Positions 6,786-13,880 of a stretch of DNA of 37,748 bases are shown here, piece after piece; position 1 is the first letter of the stretch, and each line of letters starts with the position of its first letter. Source of the stretch: an uncultured Candidatus Saccharibacteria bacterium (lineage in GTDB: Bacteria; Patescibacteriota; Saccharimonadia; Saccharimonadales; UBA4665); the NCBI GenBank assembly GCA_937892705.1, contig CALBGR010000016.1, forward strand, positions 1-37,748, written 5' to 3'. The notes beneath the pieces were generated by a model. The model was not told where the DNA came from, ran no database searches, and saw nothing but the letters and a program-made list of their open reading frames with translations. Position numbers and translations under genes: made by a program.

Positions 6786-7610
6786 CTAGAATCGTATTTT
6801 ACGCATAAAGCTGTCTATCATGTCGCGCTGCTGTACATCCATTGGCAGGTATTTACTTAGCACATTGATAATTTTTTCTTCGTCCTGAGGGTCGTAATAA
6901 ATAGAAATTGGCGGCATAAAGCGCTTCATAGGTAAGAACATAATGCTGGAAAATGCACCTTCTTCCACTATGGAAAAGGTTTTAAGTTGATCAAAGGAAT
7001 ACGTTTTCGCTCCAATAGTCACCCCTACATTACTTATGGAATAGTGTTGTTCTTTAGGTTTTTTAGCGGCATAAATACCAAACACTATAGCAGCCAGCAC
7101 AATAACTATCACCGATAATATATCGCCACCAGTTATAAAATACACAGCAACACTAATTCCCACAGTTGCCACTGCTAATGCAATAAACCAACTTAAAGAT
7201 TTTTGATGTGCAATATACTCCGACGCTGTCCAGCTAATACTTTCATCATTGTCTGATTCGTATTGACTACTGCCTGGGGTATTGTCTAGTTGAAATTGCG
7301 GCGCAAAACCACCTATGGGCTGCTCAGAAGTATTTGTTTGCGACTGCCGAGAATGAGAAGGTTCGGCAGCTTCAGGAGCCGGAACTTGTATAGTAGTTGG
7401 CTGCGGTGCAGGGGGCTGGTTTAGCGAAGGTTCAGGTGGAGCAGAAGGCGGTGTAGGATTTACTACAGGTTGTGGTGTTGTTGGCTGAGGAGTAGACTGC
7501 TCAGATGTATGTGGTACTGAAATAGAAACTTCCTGCTGATTTTGTGATTGTTTGGAAGAGTCAGGACCATTATTCGGTGTAATAATTTGGCCAGGATTTG
7601 GTTCTGCCAT
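6786..7610 (-). CDS. Membrane protein with proline/glutamine-rich N-terminus, hypothetical
   Basis: A 274-residue protein from ATG 7608-7610; a TTG 17 codons upstream is less likely. Residues 1-130 are low complexity and rich in Pro, Gln, Ser and Thr, without a signal peptide, so this part should be cytosolic and disordered. Two adjacent hydrophobic helices follow (about 143-161 WFIALAVATVGISVAVYFI and 166-182 ILSVIVIVLAAIVFGIY). The C-terminal 90 residues form a compact mixed strand/helix domain (SISNVGVTIGAKTYSFDQLKTFSIVEE region), reminiscent of bacterial PH-like domains found after paired helices. No catalytic residues are recognised. The architecture suggests a membrane anchor that presents a flexible tether, but the function is unknown. 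Confidence 0.75.
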   Translation of the reverse strand: MAEPNPGQIITPNNGPDSSKQSQNQQEVSISVPHTSEQSTPQPTTPQPVVNPTPPSAPPEPSLNQPPAPQPTTIQVPAPEAAEPSHSRQSQTNTSEQPIGGFAPQFQLDNTPGSSQYESDNDESISWTASEYIAHQKSLSWFIALAVATVGISVAVYFITGGDILSVIVIVLAAIVFGIYAAKKPKEQHYSISNVGVTIGAKTYSFDQLKTFSIVEEGAFSSIMFLPMKRFMPPISIYYDPQDEEKIINVLSKYLPMDVQQRDMIDSFMRKIRF

Positions 7611-7733
7611 ATGCGTAATTGTACCATTTACGCTTATGCAAATAAAACTAGGAAACTGCAAAGATACTTTTAATAACAGATGAAAACTGTTATAATCTAT
7701 CTGTTTTGTAATACCAAAACCCCTGCGACAGCA

Positions 7734-7739
7734 TATAAT
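7734..7739 (+). promoter_or_regulatory. -10 box for the tRNA-Ser pair
   Basis: TATAAT at 7734-7739 lies 9 bases before the first base of tRNA-Ser(GCT), the expected distance to a start point. No good -35 at 16-18 bp is visible. Confidence 0.45.
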
Positions 7740-7748
7740 AGTGTATAC

Positions 7749-7841
7749 GGAGAGGTACCCAAGTGGCTGAAGGGGACGGTTTGCTAAATCGTTAGGGGGG
7801 CGAAAGCTCCCGCGAGGGTTCGAATCCCTCTCTCTCCGCCA
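7749..7841 (+). tRNA. tRNA-Ser (anticodon GCT)
   Basis: Type II tRNA with a long variable arm. The acceptor GGAGAGG pairs with TCTCTCC, the anticodon stem ACGGT/ATCGT surrounds loop TTGCTAA, and the T loop is TTCGAAT. The discriminator is G and CCA is encoded. It reads AGC/AGU. The next tRNA-Ser follows after 5 bases. Confidence 0.95.
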
Positions 7842-7846
7842 TTTAC

Positions 7847-7936
7847 GGAAGGGTGTCCGAGTGGTTTAAGGAACTTGTCTTGAAAACAAGCGTGCCGGCA
7901 ACGGTACCGTGGGTTCGAATCCCACCCCTTCCGCCA
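7847..7936 (+). tRNA. tRNA-Ser (anticodon TGA)
   Basis: Type II tRNA: acceptor GGAAGGG, anticodon stem CTTGT/ACAAG around loop CTTGAAA, a long variable arm with GTGCCGGCAACGGTACC, T loop TTCGAAT and encoded CCA. It reads UCA and probably other UCN codons. It is the second gene of a tandem pair. Confidence 0.95.
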
Positions 7937-7950
7937 GGTGTTGCTTATTT

Positions 7951-7975
7951 AAAAGATCCGAAAAGGATCTTTTTT
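7951..7975. terminator. Hairpin terminator between tRNA-Ser(TGA) and comF
   Basis: AGATCC/GGATCT stem with a GAAAA loop (7954-7970), flanked by A-tract and T-tract (AAAAGATCC and GGATCTTTTTT). It can stop transcription of the tRNA pair from the left and of comF from the right. Confidence 0.8.
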
Positions 7976-7976
7976 A

Positions 7977-8654
7977 CTATTCAGCACGAGCAAATACAGC
8001 TGCACATATTTGTTGGGCGCCAGCCCGCCGTAGTGTTTGTGCTGCAGCTTCAAGTGTTGACCCGGTAGTTAGCACATCATCCACTAAAATAATTGGTTGG
8101 GAAAATATGGGCTTACTACTACGTACATGAAATGCTTGTTTTAGCTGAACGAGTCGTACTTTACGCGAACTCCCTGTCTGGCGCTGCTGACCATACCGCA
8201 CGAGCGCCAAAGAGCAGGGAAGTTTTGTTTTCCGAGACAATGCTTTAGCGACAAGGACCGCCTGGTCATAACCTCGTTGACGCACTCGGCTCGTCGCGGT
8301 AGGCACCGGCACAATGACTGCACCAGCCGGAAAAGTAGTAGCAAATTGATCCGCTAAAGCCGTGGCGATGACATCAGCCACCTGAAATACACGATGAAAC
8401 TTTAAATCTTTCAACAGTTGTTCGGCAAACCCTTCATACGGGGTACGTACCCAGACTTGTTCAAGTGGTGAACGGTGTTTACAGGCTGTGCACGTTTTAC
8501 TGTTGCTCATAGGACGTCTGCAGACATAGCATTGGGGCAATATGTCAGGCAAAAGCGGCAAACACATCTGGCATAGAGGAGCGCCTTCAACCCTACAAGC
8601 AAGACATTCGTGTGGAGCAATATAACCGATAAGCTTATCTAGAAAGGCCTGCAT
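7977..8654 (-). CDS. comF: ComF-family phosphoribosyltransferase-like competence protein
   Basis: A 225-residue ComF-type protein. The N-terminal zinc ribbon carries paired cysteines (C17, C20, C28, C31 and C42, C45, C55, C58). The C-terminal phosphoribosyltransferase fold shows RQRGYDQA (residues 125-132) and the PRPP-binding loop VDDVLTTGST (191-200). ComF proteins are needed for DNA uptake in transformable bacteria and are thought to act on incoming single-stranded DNA on the cytosolic side. A ComF gene in a reduced genome is consistent with competence, which would matter for nucleotide scavenging. The ATG at 8652-8654 has no clear Shine-Dalgarno. The gene diverges from hsp20 and ends in the shared hairpin. 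Confidence 0.9.
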   Translation of the reverse strand: MQAFLDKLIGYIAPHECLACRVEGAPLCQMCLPLLPDILPQCYVCRRPMSNSKTCTACKHRSPLEQVWVRTPYEGFAEQLLKDLKFHRVFQVADVIATALADQFATTFPAGAVIVPVPTATSRVRQRGYDQAVLVAKALSRKTKLPCSLALVRYGQQRQTGSSRKVRLVQLKQAFHVRSSKPIFSQPIILVDDVLTTGSTLEAAAQTLRRAGAQQICAAVFARAE

Positions 8655-8691
8655 GTTGTAATTTATGTGTTGTAAATATGTGCACTTCGAG

Positions 8692-8721
8692 TTGCACCCT
8701 GTTAGCCACTTAAGTTATACT
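8692..8721 (+). promoter_or_regulatory. Promoter of the hsp20 gene
   Basis: TTGCAC (8692-8697), an 18-bp spacer and TATACT (8716-8721). No CIRCE-like inverted repeat is seen nearby. The leader ends in a strong ribosome site, AGGAGGG (8762-8768). Confidence 0.65.
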
Positions 8722-8776
8722 TTCGATAAGACAAAAACGCAAGTTTTATAAGAAGTAAATTAGGAGGGTAACAACT

Positions 8777-9262
8777 ATGGCGCGACGAAATCGCGACGAC
8801 GATTTGCTGCTAGAAGAGGATGAGTTGACCGCAGCGTTTTTAGGCGAGGATGACGCGCCTGTTGCAGCGCAGGACGATGCTGTAAGTCAGCCAATGGCGA
8901 CACCTCAAGAGGACGAGTGGGACGAAGAGGAGGCAATTCAAGGTCAATTGGCAGTAGATGTATATGAAACAAAGGAGAAATTAGTCGTCAAAGCGCGCAC
9001 AGCAGGCGTGAATAAGAACGACCTTGATGTGAGCATCGCTGATAACACGCTGACTATCCGCGGTACACTTTCTGCCGGTGCAGAGGAAGAAGTAGAAAAC
9101 TACTTCGCTCAGGAATGTTACTGGGGTGAGTTCTCACGCAGTATCGCGCTCCCAGTACCTGTAAAAGAAGAAGAAATCGAAGCAGTTCTTAAAGATGGCG
9201 TCCTTACTATCAGCTTTACAAAAGTAAAGCAGGACACCGTAAAGAAAATTCAGGTTCTTTAA
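8777..9262 (+). CDS. Small heat shock protein, Hsp20/alpha-crystallin family
   Basis: A 161-residue ATP-independent chaperone that holds unfolding proteins in the cytosol. The first 55 residues are acidic and disordered (DDDLLLEEDEL and EDEWDEEEAIQ). The alpha-crystallin domain covers about residues 57-161: QLAVDVYETKEKLVVKA, the DVSIADNTLTIRG strand pair, a WGEFSRSIALP segment and the closing VLKDGVLTISF motif. The C-terminus ends in IQVL instead of the usual separate IxI tail. ATG 8777 follows AGGAGGG by 8 bases. It is a single-gene unit with its own promoter and terminator. Confidence 0.93.
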   Translation: MARRNRDDDLLLEEDELTAAFLGEDDAPVAAQDDAVSQPMATPQEDEWDEEEAIQGQLAVDVYETKEKLVVKARTAGVNKNDLDVSIADNTLTIRGTLSAGAEEEVENYFAQECYWGEFSRSIALPVPVKEEEIEAVLKDGVLTISFTKVKQDTVKKIQVL

Positions 9263-9285
9263 TAAAGAATAAAGAACTATTACCT

Positions 9286-9316
9286 AAAAACACCCCTTAT
9301 AATAAGGGGTGTTTTT
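9286..9316. terminator. Bidirectional terminator between hsp20 and the pilin array
   Basis: AAAAACACCCCTT (9286-9298), loop ATAAT, AAGGGGTGTTTTT (9304-9316). It is symmetrical, with T-tracts in both directions, so it can end both hsp20 and the leftward pilin operon. Confidence 0.9.
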
Positions 9317-9343
9317 AGTATGTCGGAACGTTTTTACATGGAA

Positions 9344-9826
9344 TTATATCCGTTGCAACACAAACCGTACAATGATTTGCGCAAAAGCAACGATTACCAA
9401 ACCTACAATAGCATAGAGAATGGTGTTTTTGGCACCTGATACACTGTTTGAATCACCGCCAGAGGTAACGTACTTAAAGCCACCGATGATGATCATGATT
9501 ACTGCAACTGCACCAACGATGGCGGAGATTACGTTGATAATAGTCTGTATGAGTTTTTCTATGCCTGTTTGAGGATTACAAGCTTTATTTTTTTGCTCTT
9601 CAGATCCGCTTACACTGCGCTTACACTCAGCGATTTGTTTTTCTATTGTACAGTCTTCACTGACAATAAAGTTCATGTTGCTACCGCACTCAGTGGCTTT
9701 CTCTAACTGTTGCGCACCTACCGTCCCTTGTAGTGAAAATACAGCTGTCAATATTACCAACAAAGCACTACTAAATACTACTACATAGGTTGCGACTTGT
9801 TGTGTTGTACGTGTTACATACTGCAT
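9344..9826 (-). CDS. VirB2/TrbC-like T4SS pilin paralogue (copy 1, last in the array)
   Basis: 160 residues. A signal peptide (1-38, ending VGA) is followed by an exported segment with four cysteines (47, 59, 68, 83), helix one (about 95-117), the short polar loop TSGGDSNSVSGAKN and helix two (about 134-157). The two-helix core with the GGFKYVTSGGD motif is typical of pilin-like proteins of CPR type IV secretion loci (VirB2/TrbC relatives). Residues 96-160 and the stop are encoded by DNA identical over 199 bp to the neighbouring copy 2, while the upstream parts differ. This implies recent duplication or gene conversion. It is promoter-distal and ends before a bidirectional terminator. Confidence 0.85.
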   Translation of the reverse strand: MQYVTRTTQQVATYVVVFSSALLVILTAVFSLQGTVGAQQLEKATECGSNMNFIVSEDCTIEKQIAECKRSVSGSEEQKNKACNPQTGIEKLIQTIINVISAIVGAVAVIMIIIGGFKYVTSGGDSNSVSGAKNTILYAIVGLVIVAFAQIIVRFVLQRI

Positions 9827-9888
9827 AGTCTTATTTCAGTCTTGTGTTTTCGTTTATAGATAAAATATACAACAGTACACAAAACCTC

Positions 9889-10329
9889 TTATATCCGTTG
9901 CAACACAAACCGTACAATGATTTGCGCAAAAGCAACGATTACCAAACCTACAATAGCATAGAGAATGGTGTTTTTGGCACCTGATACACTGTTTGAATCA
10001 CCGCCAGAGGTAACGTACTTAAAGCCACCGATGATGATCATGATTACTGCAACTGCACCAACGATGGCGGAGATTACGTTGATAATATTGCTAATAAGCT
10101 TTTCGAGTCTGTCTCCTGCCGCATTCGGTCTACTACAATTCGACCCTAGGCTTATATTATTACCACTACCACCACCACTGCCACAATTCACGCTGCGACG
10201 AATATCAAGATCAGTATTATCCTGAGCAAAAGATGTAGCTGCAGGTAGGGTCATGATCGTAGCAAAGCCAAAAAGTAACCCTACACCAAGTGTTATGTAC
10301 TTTATGCGTGCCTTTAGCTTGTGCAACAT
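9889..10329 (-). CDS. VirB2/TrbC-like T4SS pilin paralogue (copy 2)
   Basis: 146 residues. A signal peptide ends near SFA (residue 35). The exported segment is Gly/Ser/Asn-rich with two cysteines (49, 65), and is followed by the two-helix core (about 81-146). The core and stop are identical in DNA to copy 1 over 199 bp (9889-10087 against 9344-9542). The ATG at 10327-10329 has a good ribosome site (GAGGAAAC) a few bases upstream. The contrast between an unrelated exported domain and an identical membrane core suggests that the core is constrained by assembly and the exported face is free to vary (inference). Confidence 0.85.
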   Translation of the reverse strand: MLHKLKARIKYITLGVGLLFGFATIMTLPAATSFAQDNTDLDIRRSVNCGSGGGSGNNISLGSNCSRPNAAGDRLEKLISNIINVISAIVGAVAVIMIIIGGFKYVTSGGDSNSVSGAKNTILYAIVGLVIVAFAQIIVRFVLQRI

Positions 10330-10360
10330 TTTGTTTCCTCAACCATTTCTATTGGTTATA

Positions 10361-10831
10361 TTAATCGGTAACCGTTCGTTGAAGCACGAATTGAACGATA
10401 ATCTGAGCAAAGGCAACGATTACCAAACCTACAATAGCATAGAGAATGGTGTTTTTGGCACCTGATACACTGTTTGAATCACCGCCAGAGGTAATATAGC
10501 GAAAACCACCAATGATAATCATGATAACCGAAATAGAACCGACAATAACCGAGAAGACGTCGATGATGGTGCGGATGAGGTTTTCTATATCAGTTCCACT
10601 ACCTGATACATCGGTACAGCCACTGTTTTGTCCGGCACCGCTTTCAAGACCCTGAATATTGGAACCGCATTTTATATTATTGTCTATATCTTTCGACACC
10701 CCATCTCTCGATGCACCTGATGATGGAGACGACTGTGCGTTTACTGCTGCTGGCACAGCGAAAACAAGAAGCAGCGCAGTTAATACTACAGCAATTTTTG
10801 CCGCGATATGAGTTTTTACAAGCTCTAACAT
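10361..10831 (-). CDS. VirB2/TrbC-like T4SS pilin paralogue (copy 3)
   Basis: 156 residues. A signal peptide ends at about residue 32 (VNA). The exported region is Ser/Gly-rich with cysteines 55 (IKCGSNIQGLE) and 72, followed by helix one, the GGDSNSVSGAKN loop and helix two, ending QRTVTD. An 82-bp block (10413-10494), covering the loop and most of helix two, is identical to copies 1 and 2. The helix-one part instead resembles copy 4 (FSVIVG.xSVIMIIIGGFRYI), so this copy is a mosaic of its neighbours. AAGGAAC precedes the ATG. Confidence 0.85.
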   Translation of the reverse strand: MLELVKTHIAAKIAVVLTALLLVFAVPAAVNAQSSPSSGASRDGVSKDIDNNIKCGSNIQGLESGAGQNSGCTDVSGSGTDIENLIRTIIDVFSVIVGSISVIMIIIGGFRYITSGGDSNSVSGAKNTILYAIVGLVIVAFAQIIVQFVLQRTVTD

Positions 10832-10912
10832 TGTTTATGTTCCTTTTATTTTTACCTTATGTAGATACTTATATCACATGAAATCAAGTATTACCAGATG
10901 TTTTCTTTAACT

Positions 10913-11332
10913 TTAAATCGTACGCTGAAGCACAAACTGTACAATGACTTGCGCAAACGCTACCAGGACCAAACCTACAATAGCATAAAGAATGGTGTTT
11001 TTAGCGCCACTAACATTACCTGAATCACCACCAGAAATAATATACCTAAAGCCACCAATAATAATCATAATCACCGACACAAAACCAACAATAACCGAGA
11101 AAACGTTGATGATAGTACGAATAAGACTCTCCAGCCTATTTCCACTGCCAGACACGCTTGCATTACAGCCACCACCTTCAAGCCCATTAATATTTGAACC
11201 GCACTTTATGCTGTTATCGATATTAACTTGGGTATCAGCACTAGCGCTCGGAGCAAGTGCAATAAGCGCTGCGAACACACAAGCCGCTGTCAATAAGATT
11301 ACAAAAATATTGTGCTTTACTACTCGTATCAT
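10913..11332 (-). CDS. VirB2/TrbC-like T4SS pilin paralogue (copy 4)
   Basis: 139 residues. A signal peptide ends near SASA (residue 32). The exported segment has cysteines 44 and 56 (IKCGSNINGLEGGGC, close to copy 3), followed by helix one (NVFSVIVGFVSVIMIIIGGFRYI), the polar loop GGDSGNVSGAKN and helix two. Copies 3 and 4 share the CGSNI..GLE motif near the disulfide, so the duplication linking them includes the exported part, unlike that of copies 1 and 2. It lies in the same leftward operon, with an 81-base gap to copy 3. Confidence 0.85.
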   Translation of the reverse strand: MIRVVKHNIFVILLTAACVFAALIALAPSASADTQVNIDNSIKCGSNINGLEGGGCNASVSGSGNRLESLIRTIINVFSVIVGFVSVIMIIIGGFRYIISGGDSGNVSGAKNTILYAIVGLVLVAFAQVIVQFVLQRTI

Positions 11333-11392
11333 TCTCTAGAACTCCGACACTACTCTATATTTATTTTACTACTTTTTTAAGTCCACGGCCAT

Positions 11393-11767
11393 TTACACTA
11401 TCTGCAGTATAAACCGTACAATAACTTGTGCAAATACCACGACCACTAGTCCAACCAGGGCATAAATGATAGTGTTTCTCGCACTTGCAGCTGCAGCCGC
11501 ATCACCTCCAGAAGTCACAAACTTTATGCCGCCTATTATAATCAAGATTATCGCTATAATACCGGCTATAGCAGATAGTAAATTAATAACGTTCTTTATA
11601 GTATTACTTATTTTGTTTGCACCTCCACTACACCCACCTATAGAGTCGCACACCTGACTTTTTGCATCTGCAGAAACTAATGGCGTTGAAACAGGAACTA
11701 TAGTGGTTACCGCTAGCATGCTTACTGTAGCCAACCCTGCTATAAGATATTTTTTGATTTTATTCAT
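11393..11767 (-). CDS. VirB2/TrbC-like T4SS pilin paralogue (copy 5, shortest)
   Basis: 124 residues, the smallest copy. A signal peptide (about 1-33, ending VSA) leaves an exported stretch of only about 25 residues with cysteines 40 and 46 (CDSIGGC). The two-helix core (INLLSAIAGIIAIILIIIGGIKFV, then SGGDAAAAASARNTIIYALVGLVVVVFAQ) follows. The length and layout are nearest to a minimal VirB2 pilin, so this copy is a candidate for the main pilus subunit; that is inference. Its DNA has clearly diverged from copies 1-4. Confidence 0.84.
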   Translation of the reverse strand: MNKIKKYLIAGLATVSMLAVTTIVPVSTPLVSADAKSQVCDSIGGCSGGANKISNTIKNVINLLSAIAGIIAIILIIIGGIKFVTSGGDAAAAASARNTIIYALVGLVVVVFAQVIVRFILQIV

Positions 11768-11807
11768 AACTGCCTATATTCTTCCACTTTTAATTCATTA
11801 TCTCATT

Positions 11808-12224
11808 TTAAAATACCTTATTAACAACAAATGTAATAATAGCTTGAGCCATAGCTATTATAACAAGTCCGACTGCCGCAAAGATTAAAGTATTCCGTCC
11901 TCTAGAAAACTTTTGAGTATCTCCACCAGATGTCATCATACTAATACCTCCAATGATGATAAAAATCACCGCAATGGCACCTGCTACGATAGAAATCATC
12001 CTCGCAATCCTAAAAAGAAGGCCATTTTCACCGCCAGAAATAGGATTACCAGTGCCTACATTACATGCCGCAGACTCTCTATTAATCTGCCCCCGTTGCA
12101 CGTCAGTATAATTCCTGTTATCACAAGCTTTTTGTAATGGATTAGCAGCATGCACAGCAACAGCCGGTACTATAACAAGGCTTAAGCTAGCGATTATACT
12201 GAGGAGAATCTTTTTTACACTCAT
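11808..12224 (-). CDS. VirB2/TrbC-like T4SS pilin paralogue (copy 6)
   Basis: 138 residues. A signal peptide ends VHA (residue 26). The exported segment has cysteines 34 and 54 and a Gly/Asn-rich end, followed by helix one (MISIVAGAIAVIFIIIGGISMM), the loop TSGGDTQKFSRGRN (more basic than in copies 1-5) and helix two (TLIFAAVGLVIIAMAQAIITFVV). The same architecture is kept with low sequence identity to the others. The ATG at 12222-12224 lies 13 bases from the upstream gene's stop, so the pair is translated from one message. Confidence 0.83.
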   Translation of the reverse strand: MSVKKILLSIIASLSLVIVPAVAVHAANPLQKACDNRNYTDVQRGQINRESAACNVGTGNPISGGENGLLFRIARMISIVAGAIAVIFIIIGGISMMTSGGDTQKFSRGRNTLIFAAVGLVIIAMAQAIITFVVNKVF

Positions 12225-12237
12225 CGATTACTTACCC

Positions 12238-12888
12238 CTAAAATAAACTATTCACCACAAATCCTACAATTGCATAAGCCAGTACAGTTACTACTAGACC
12301 CACTAGCGCATATATAATTGTACTCTGTGCCTGTGCAGTAGCGCCAGGATCACCACGAGAAATAACATACCGAACACCACCTATAACCACAAACAAAAGA
12401 GCCAGTCCACCTGCTAGGCTGAATATAATATTCTTGATTGAATTTATTGTTGTACCATCTTGGGTATTATCCTCATTAACACCAATATTCTGTATAGGTT
12501 TAAGATCTATTTCATCTTGTGTTGATTGTCCAGCTGATTGTCTTGTCGCTGCTGAAGCGCCAAATTTGCTTTCTATCTTTTGGGCACAAGCTGTTAATGC
12601 ACGATTTGTAGCTCTTTTACCGAAATCACAGTTGGCATGCTGTACAAGAGCAGTTCTAACTTTTTTACATCTTTCCCACTTGCTTTTCTGATACTCTTTC
12701 TTAGATGGATCGTAGCTCCTGCATTTTTGTTTGTATTCGTTGAGTAATCTATCACCAGTCGCCTTGTCATTAAACGCACTAACCATTTGAGACGATAATA
12801 AACCAACCACTAGGAGCACACTCATTACCACTCCTGCTGCAAAGATTGCCATACTTACTGGTGATTTTTTAAACACAATCGCACTCAC
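12238..12888 (-). CDS. Long T4SS pilin-like paralogue with a Cys-rich, charged exported domain (copy 7)
   Basis: 216 residues, the longest copy. It starts at GTG 12886-12888, overlapping the stop of copy 8 by 4 bases (GTGA), a sign of translational coupling. A hydrophobic signal or anchor lies at about 12-38. The roughly 110-residue exported domain is rich in Lys and Arg with four cysteines (56, 74, 87, 101) and a Gln/Ser linker. The two-helix core follows (IIFSLAGGLALLFVVIGGVRYVISRGDPGATAQAQSTIIYALVGLVV). The usual SGGD loop motif is SRGD here. The large basic domain suggests a tip or adhesin-like role, which is speculative. Confidence 0.8.
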   Translation of the reverse strand: MSAIVFKKSPVSMAIFAAGVVMSVLLVVGLLSSQMVSAFNDKATGDRLLNEYKQKCRSYDPSKKEYQKSKWERCKKVRTALVQHANCDFGKRATNRALTACAQKIESKFGASAATRQSAGQSTQDEIDLKPIQNIGVNEDNTQDGTTINSIKNIIFSLAGGLALLFVVIGGVRYVISRGDPGATAQAQSTIIYALVGLVVTVLAYAIVGFVVNSLF

Positions 12889-13268
12889 TGTATAGTCCTT
12901 CCAAGAAATGCCACAACAGCAGCCGCTACGATAGAAATAGCCAGGCCTATCAAAGCATTCATTATTGTATTTTGTGCCGCTTTGGTAGCATCAGGCGAAC
13001 CTTGACTAGTGATATACCGTATGCCTCCATAAAACACAAACGCCACAGAAACCAGAGCAGCAATATGAATAAGAATATCTATAACACCAAGCCCTACAAG
13101 CAATATGTCACTTCCTCTAAACTTATCCCCGCTCATAAGTGTAAATTTCACTTCACACTTTCCAGTGACACTGTCAACTTCTTTTTCAAGATACTTATAC
13201 CAAGTGGGGATACCAAAAAAACTAGGTGGATCACATGTTGCTGCTAGTTGTTGAAAGATGCGTAACAT
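12885..13268 (-). CDS. T4SS pilin-like membrane protein without an obvious signal peptide (copy 8)
   Basis: 127 residues. Unlike its neighbours, the first 50 residues are not a signal peptide; they contain Trp/Tyr/Phe-rich sequence and cysteines 12 and 38. The two-helix core follows (LVGLGVIDILIHIAALVSVAFVFYGGIRYITSQGSPDATKAAQNTIMNALIGLAISIVAAAVVAFL region), with loop TSQGSPDATKAAQN in the position of TSGGDSNSVSGAKN. The topology with an N-terminus already outside would need another targeting route, such as helix one acting as signal anchor. A ribosome site GGAAC precedes ATG 13266-13268. It overlaps copy 7 by 4 bases. Confidence 0.78.
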   Translation of the reverse strand: MLRIFQQLAATCDPPSFFGIPTWYKYLEKEVDSVTGKCEVKFTLMSGDKFRGSDILLVGLGVIDILIHIAALVSVAFVFYGGIRYITSQGSPDATKAAQNTIMNALIGLAISIVAAAVVAFLGRTIQ

Positions 13269-13284
13269 TTTTATGTTCCTTGTT

Positions 13285-13683
13285 TTATAACAATGAAGGC
13301 ATTAACCACCTAAGTGCTACATATAGCACCATGAGTGCCAATAATGCCAGTATAGCATTAGAGATTTGTCTTTTTGCTGCGCCGATTTTTTGCGGATCAT
13401 CACCTGCAGAAGCATAGCGAATACCGCCGGAAATAATTCCAATAGTCACTGCTATTCCTACAAACGCAGTTAGAAAGTTAATAATGGGATTTACATATTT
13501 TTTCATTAGGTTACACTTGTTATTTACGCAGTCCAGTGCAGGATCACTTGCAGCAAAATACATTTGTTTTGGTGATGTCACTTGTGTATCTGAAATATCT
13601 ACCGAGTAAGCGGCAGTAATATTAGGTACAGCAGCTGCTCCTATTGTAACCAGTAGACTTAACGCGATAAGCTTTTTGTACAT
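13285..13683 (-). CDS. T4SS pilin-like paralogue (copy 9, first in the operon)
   Basis: 132 residues from ATG 13681-13683; a TTG three codons upstream is the alternative. A signal peptide (about 1-25, LIALSLLVTIGAAAVPNITA) is followed by an exported segment with the closely spaced pair C52/C57, then helix one (INFLTAFVGIAVTIGIISGGIRYASAGDDPQKI) and helix two (AILALLALMVLYVALRWLMP). The loop reads ASAGDDPQKIGAAKRQ. It is the promoter-proximal and most diverged member, and it lies 16 bases upstream of copy 8. The intergenic region to the divergent VirB6-like gene carries promoters for both arms. Confidence 0.8.
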   Translation of the reverse strand: MYKKLIALSLLVTIGAAAVPNITAAYSVDISDTQVTSPKQMYFAASDPALDCVNNKCNLMKKYVNPIINFLTAFVGIAVTIGIISGGIRYASAGDDPQKIGAAKRQISNAILALLALMVLYVALRWLMPSLL

Positions 13684-13756
13684 TGTTCGCAATATATTTG
13701 TTGTTTGAGTTTCATTATGACTAAATTTCTATTTAACCGCAAGCAATACTACACCT

Positions 13757-13806
13757 GTTGGTTTTTTTCTGTTAAGTAAAAGCGTTTTACCAACGTTTTG
13801 ATTATA
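13757..13806 (-). promoter_or_regulatory. Pilin operon -10 box and leader hairpin
   Basis: TATAAT on the minus strand (13806 to 13801) lies about 120 bases before the first pilin start. The predicted leader then begins with nested inverted repeats: GTTGG/CCAAC outer arms (13790-13794 and 13757-13761) around GTAAAA-CGC-TTTTAC (13776-13790). No good -35 is seen. Confidence 0.45.
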
Positions 13807-13874
13807 CTACTATGTAACTAGAAAAACGTATCATGCTGACATCTAATCATAGATGCTTATAAGCATAACTGTGT

Positions 13875-13880
13875 TACAAT
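13875..13880 (+). promoter_or_regulatory. -10 box for the VirB6-like operon
   Basis: TACAAT at 13875-13880, 21 bases before the ATG of the VirB6-like gene. The -35 region is not convincing and the Shine-Dalgarno is weak. Confidence 0.4.

Noticed and set aside
7853..8130. Open frames across tRNA-Ser(TGA) and the comF 3' end
   Set aside because: They are explained by the tRNA cloverleaf, the terminator and antisense of comF; they have no ribosome sites.
9344..11332. Repeated DNA as a CRISPR array or insertion sequence
   Set aside because: The repeats are long, lie in frame inside pilin genes and have no spacer pattern, terminal inverted repeats or transposase.
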